DNA of 8,363 nt. Source: Bacillota bacterium (lineage in GTDB: Bacteria; Bacillota; Clostridia; Lachnospirales; Lachnospiraceae). The stretch lies in the NCBI GenBank assembly GCA_023419655.1, contig JAEZXP010000245.1, positions 1 to 8,363 on the forward strand, in the 5' to 3' direction. The stretch's first letter is position 1. Each line of letters begins with the position of its first letter. The notes under the pieces were generated by a model. That model made no database searches. It saw only the letters and a program-made list of their open reading frames with translations, and was not told where the DNA came from. Position numbers and translations under genes: made by a program. Positions 5,739 to 8,363 of the stretch are shown here, piece by piece.

Positions 5739-5888
5739 TCAATTTATTTTAACTGTTATATGCCTTATAAACAATCCACGCTCCGTAGACCTTCTGCTCA
5801 TTCGAAGCAGCTCATCTCTAAAAGGATACTTTTCTTTAATAACACGAAACATATTATGATTATAACCATACCTGTACAAAAAAGACAT
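5739..5888 (-). CDS. Small unrecognised ORF, possibly a C-terminal gene remnant
   Basis: I do not recognise this product. A 49-aa ORF starts at ATG 5888 and ends at TGA 5739; the frame is open further upstream into the acetyltransferase gene, where it is only an out-of-frame shadow. The peptide is rich in Arg, aromatic residues and amphipathic stretches (FRVIKEKYPFRDELLRMSRR, then STERGLFIRHITVKIN) and looks like a real C-terminus rather than random translation. GGGG lies just 2 nt before the ATG, too close for a good ribosome site. It ends 10 bp before the ATG of the broken GIY-YIG-like gene and begins 34 bp after the acetyltransferase stop. It may be the tail of a decayed gene; an intact small protein is possible. 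Confidence 0.3.
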   Translation of the reverse strand: MSFLYRYGYNHNMFRVIKEKYPFRDELLRMSRRSTERGLFIRHITVKIN

Positions 5889-5922
5889 ATCCCCTTTAAT
5901 GGAAAGACATGCCTCTCTTATT

Positions 5923-6816
5923 TTATTTACTTTTATATACCCACCATGTATCATTTTGAATGGGATAGAATCCGATACTATAATAGAACTGCTGCGATGA
6001 AAGTACATATGCCTGTTTTGCTCCAAGCTTTCCGCATCTATTGACACCTTCAAGAACAGCGGCTTTTCCCAATCCCATTCTTCGATATTCCGGTAAAGTG
6101 AAAACGGGTTCAACATAAGCATATCCGCTATCTGGAATACACCACATTCCACAATGGGCGGCATAATCGCCGTTTGGCGCTACAACCAATATCCGCAAAT
6201 CCAAATTCAAATACGGAGCATTAAAGCCTTCCCGTTTTCTCATGGATTCCATTTCTCTTTCATTACGCTGACGTTGATTGTTGAAGCCCCGCCATATTGC
6301 ATTATAGTACCGTTCAACATCAAAACGCTCATCGTCAAAACTCATCATGCCGTATCCCGCTGGAAGCGTATAAGTGTGATGATTAATATCCATCACCGCC
6401 ACCGAAGACCTTTGAGTAGTAGGTATAAAGCCTTTCTGAACAGCGGCTTGCTGATATTCTAAATCACCATCCGTCAATAAGATTTTTATCTCTCCATTTA
6501 AACTCAAATTTTGCAAAGCATACTCGATTAATTGAGGCTTCAGATGATTGTATCCTTCCTCTAAGCAGAAATAAGCTTCACCGAGATTATTTTCATACGT
6601 TACCAATCCCACAATAATCCCGTTGTCTTCGACAACGCCAATATGCGATAAATACTCCATGCTCATATATGGTCCGAACTGCCATATCCACCTGGCCCAT
6701 AGATAATGAGGCGTAATAATTTTATCACGATTTATGCGAATTAAAAATTCACATATTCTTTGAAAATCCTTCGAATACCCCGCTTCTTTTGTGTAGCTTC
6801 TAATCTTGACACACAT
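5923..6816 (-). CDS. GNAT-family N-acetyltransferase, two-half architecture
   Basis: Cytoplasmic acetyltransferase of the Gcn5-related superfamily, 297 aa from the chosen start. The C-terminal half (about 150-297) is the catalytic GNAT fold: a beta strand YAYVEPVFTLPEY, then RRMGLGKAAV (245-254), the Q/RxxGxG/A acetyl-CoA pyrophosphate loop, then AKQAYVLSSQQFYYSIGFYP (266-285), where the YYSIGF segment is the usual terminal motif. The N-terminal half (about 1-145) looks like a degenerate GNAT domain (IVGLVTYE, then QQAAVQKGF), as in double-domain acetyltransferases. The substrate is unknown. The start is the ATG at 6816 behind GGGGGGAG; a TTG at 6882 and an ATG at 6840 open the same frame but have no ribosome site and add residues outside the fold. 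It follows the diguanylate cyclase gene by 68 bp on the same strand, so co-transcription is plausible. Confidence 0.85.
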   Translation of the reverse strand: MCVKIRSYTKEAGYSKDFQRICEFLIRINRDKIITPHYLWARWIWQFGPYMSMEYLSHIGVVEDNGIIVGLVTYENNLGEAYFCLEEGYNHLKPQLIEYALQNLSLNGEIKILLTDGDLEYQQAAVQKGFIPTTQRSSVAVMDINHHTYTLPAGYGMMSFDDERFDVERYYNAIWRGFNNQRQRNEREMESMRKREGFNAPYLNLDLRILVVAPNGDYAAHCGMWCIPDSGYAYVEPVFTLPEYRRMGLGKAAVLEGVNRCGKLGAKQAYVLSSQQFYYSIGFYPIQNDTWWVYKSK

Positions 6817-6884
6817 AAGGCTCCCCCCATAACAAATCATAATTGAACACAGACTGTTTCTAAGACATTCGCCGATGAACAATG

Positions 6885-8342
6885 CTATAGATGTTGCTTT
6901 TTCGTTTTGCTGTGATACATGTCTTTATCTGCCATTTCAATAATTTGCTCCAAACTCAGATTTATGTCCGGCTTATATTCATACGAGAATACCCCAAAAC
7001 TCGCATCAATCCAATAAGGCTTTTGCTTGCTTTGGTTCAAGGCCTTGAACTGCCGCGCGATTCGGGCGCAGATTTTTCTGACTTCCTGCTCACATTTGTT
7101 CTCAAACAATATAATGAACTCATCTCCTCCATAGCGGAAGATGACGTCATCTTGATGCAGTTCTTGCATGATGGCCCTGCAAACATCGGTAATCATCGCA
7201 TCCCCTTCCAAATGCCCGAAGGTATCATTGACCGCTTTGAGATTATCCACATCAAAAAAACAAAGGTTAAATCCCGCTTGCCCGTATCGGGCGCCCTCAA
7301 ACCGCATCTGAAGCAGTTCCATCCCAGCTCTTCTGTTTAAAACACCGGTCAATGGGTCGGTGGAGGCATAAAGGGACAGTTTCTTCTCAATCCGCTTTAT
7401 TTCACCAATGTCCGCGATGCCGCTTAATATTGACTTCTCACCGAAATAATCGATAAGTTCGTAATTAACAACGGTATACTTGGTGCTCCCACTCTCCGAC
7501 AATGTCTTTTGCTCCGATAAATAATCGGTGACCTTTCTGTCTGCTTCGAGTCTCTTGCGGATGTTTTCAAAATCCCGGGTATCTTTAAATAAATCTATAT
7601 AGTTCAGCCCATCGGGTATTTCTTCCGGGAATTCATAAAACAATACAGCCTTATTGTTTGCGTATTGGATTTTCCCATCCTCAAACCGGGATATCAGCAG
7701 GGGAAAGGGATTCATCTCAAACAATTTGATAAAGGTCTGTTTATCCTCCCTGAGCATTTCCTCATTTAAAAAGTTTATTACATTGGAGCGGTATAGGAGC
7801 AGGAATAAAAACATCGCTGCCAATATGGTCATAGTGGAATTACATTGCTTGACAATCACCGAATTGTCTGTACAGAAATAGGAAAGTCCAATCAGGAAAA
7901 AGACATGGTTTACGGCATAAATCGAAAGTACCCATTTGGGATAGATAGGAGTGATTAGTGCTCCCACAAGGACAATCATAATGTATGCGTCAATGTTTCC
8001 GTTAAATCTTTGGCTGTTTAAGGATAGAATCGATGCAAAAAAAACGATTACACATATCTCAGAAAGTATCAACGCTTTGGCCATATAAGAATTTTGAAGG
8101 TTCTTCTTCTCAAGCAGCTTGTAGAATATAAGATAGGTTATAGAGAGCAGAAAGACAGCAATATGCATCGTAAAAAGGTTTCGGCGGTATATCAAATCGA
8201 TAGAGGGGTCTTGATACAATATAAAATCCAAATAGAGACTAAAAAAACCCATAATAAAAACAAACCAGGTGAAAGTTTTTCCCCGCTGCAAACTTAGCAA
8301 AAGGTACTTTCTTTCAAATTCCAGGTGGTTTTTAAAATCCAT
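6885..8342 (-). CDS. Membrane-bound PAS-GGDEF diguanylate cyclase
   Basis: Predicted inner-membrane signalling enzyme making cyclic di-GMP from two GTP. From ATG 8342 it is 485 aa. Six hydrophobic helices (about 24-43, 59-77, 90-108, 118-136, 139-157, 170-186) form the sensor module. A PAS-like domain follows (about 205-320; FEMNPFPLLISRFEDGKIQY at its start), then a short helix and a GGDEF domain (about 325-480). Active-site features are DPLTGVLNRR (329-338), FFDVDNLKAVND (362-373, metal and substrate contacts) and an intact RYGGDEF (403-409). The inhibitory RxxD site is HQDD (396-399), lacking Arg, so classic product inhibition is unlikely. No EAL domain is present. The start is uncertain: no ribosome site is visible before 8342, TTG 8348 is in frame, and the frame stays open to the right window edge. 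Confidence 0.9.
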   Translation of the reverse strand: MDFKNHLEFERKYLLLSLQRGKTFTWFVFIMGFFSLYLDFILYQDPSIDLIYRRNLFTMHIAVFLLSITYLIFYKLLEKKNLQNSYMAKALILSEICVIVFFASILSLNSQRFNGNIDAYIMIVLVGALITPIYPKWVLSIYAVNHVFFLIGLSYFCTDNSVIVKQCNSTMTILAAMFLFLLLYRSNVINFLNEEMLREDKQTFIKLFEMNPFPLLISRFEDGKIQYANNKAVLFYEFPEEIPDGLNYIDLFKDTRDFENIRKRLEADRKVTDYLSEQKTLSESGSTKYTVVNYELIDYFGEKSILSGIADIGEIKRIEKKLSLYASTDPLTGVLNRRAGMELLQMRFEGARYGQAGFNLCFFDVDNLKAVNDTFGHLEGDAMITDVCRAIMQELHQDDVIFRYGGDEFIILFENKCEQEVRKICARIARQFKALNQSKQKPYWIDASFGVFSYEYKPDINLSLEQIIEMADKDMYHSKTKKQHL

Positions 8343-8363
8343 ATTCAAGAATAAGGTTTTTGC

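Noticed and set aside
5923..6164. Upstream part of the 141-codon minus-strand ORF ending at 5739
   Set aside because: This part overlaps the acetyltransferase catalytic end in another frame and has no motif; only the non-overlapping tail (5739-5888) is kept as a low-confidence feature.

Overview
The window looks like a stretch of chromosome from an anaerobic Gram-positive bacterium of the class Clostridia, probably gut-type Lachnospiraceae. The basis is the strong AGGAG-type ribosome sites, TTGnnn/TATAAT promoters, TPP riboswitches that act through intrinsic terminators, the short (434 aa) anaerobe-type ThiC, and a regulator carrying a desulfoferrodoxin-like domain. This is inference from sequence features; no database search was possible. 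Every gene I can support lies on the minus strand, so the window is read from high to low coordinates.

From right to left: (1) a membrane-bound PAS-GGDEF diguanylate cyclase (6885-8342, possibly extending past the edge), then a GNAT-type acetyltransferase with two tandem-like halves (5923-6816). (2) A zone of gene decay (about 5509-5900) with an unrecognised 49-codon ORF or C-terminal remnant and a clearly broken gene with a GIY-YIG-family-like C-terminus. (3) A 197-aa protein fusing an XRE-type helix-turn-helix to a two-part desulfoferrodoxin/superoxide-reductase-like region (4842-5435). (4) A thiamin operon with an elaborate leader: a consensus promoter (4783-4811), two nearly identical TPP riboswitches in tandem, each followed by its own intrinsic terminator (4483-4775), a truncated thiW (4263-4454), thiM (3438-4259), thiE (2804-3451), thiD (1975-2772) and thiC (589-1893). 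(5) A nitroreductase-family gene running off the left edge (1-430), with its own promoter.

The thiamin genes form one coherent unit. ThiC makes HMP-phosphate from the purine intermediate AIR, ThiD phosphorylates it to HMP-diphosphate, ThiM phosphorylates salvaged hydroxyethylthiazole, and ThiE joins the two halves into thiamin phosphate. No thiazole-synthesis genes (thiG, thiS, thiH, thiF) are present here, so the operon pairs pyrimidine synthesis with thiazole salvage. The gene that would normally encode the thiazole uptake component, thiW, is reduced to its first 43 or so residues, so thiazole must enter another way or be made elsewhere.

The items most worth a second look are the duplicated riboswitch-terminator cassette, the decayed thiW with a riboswitch-terminator-like 10-mer just beyond its break, and the HTH/desulfoferrodoxin fusion, which keeps most iron ligands but has lost the catalytic Lys and one His.
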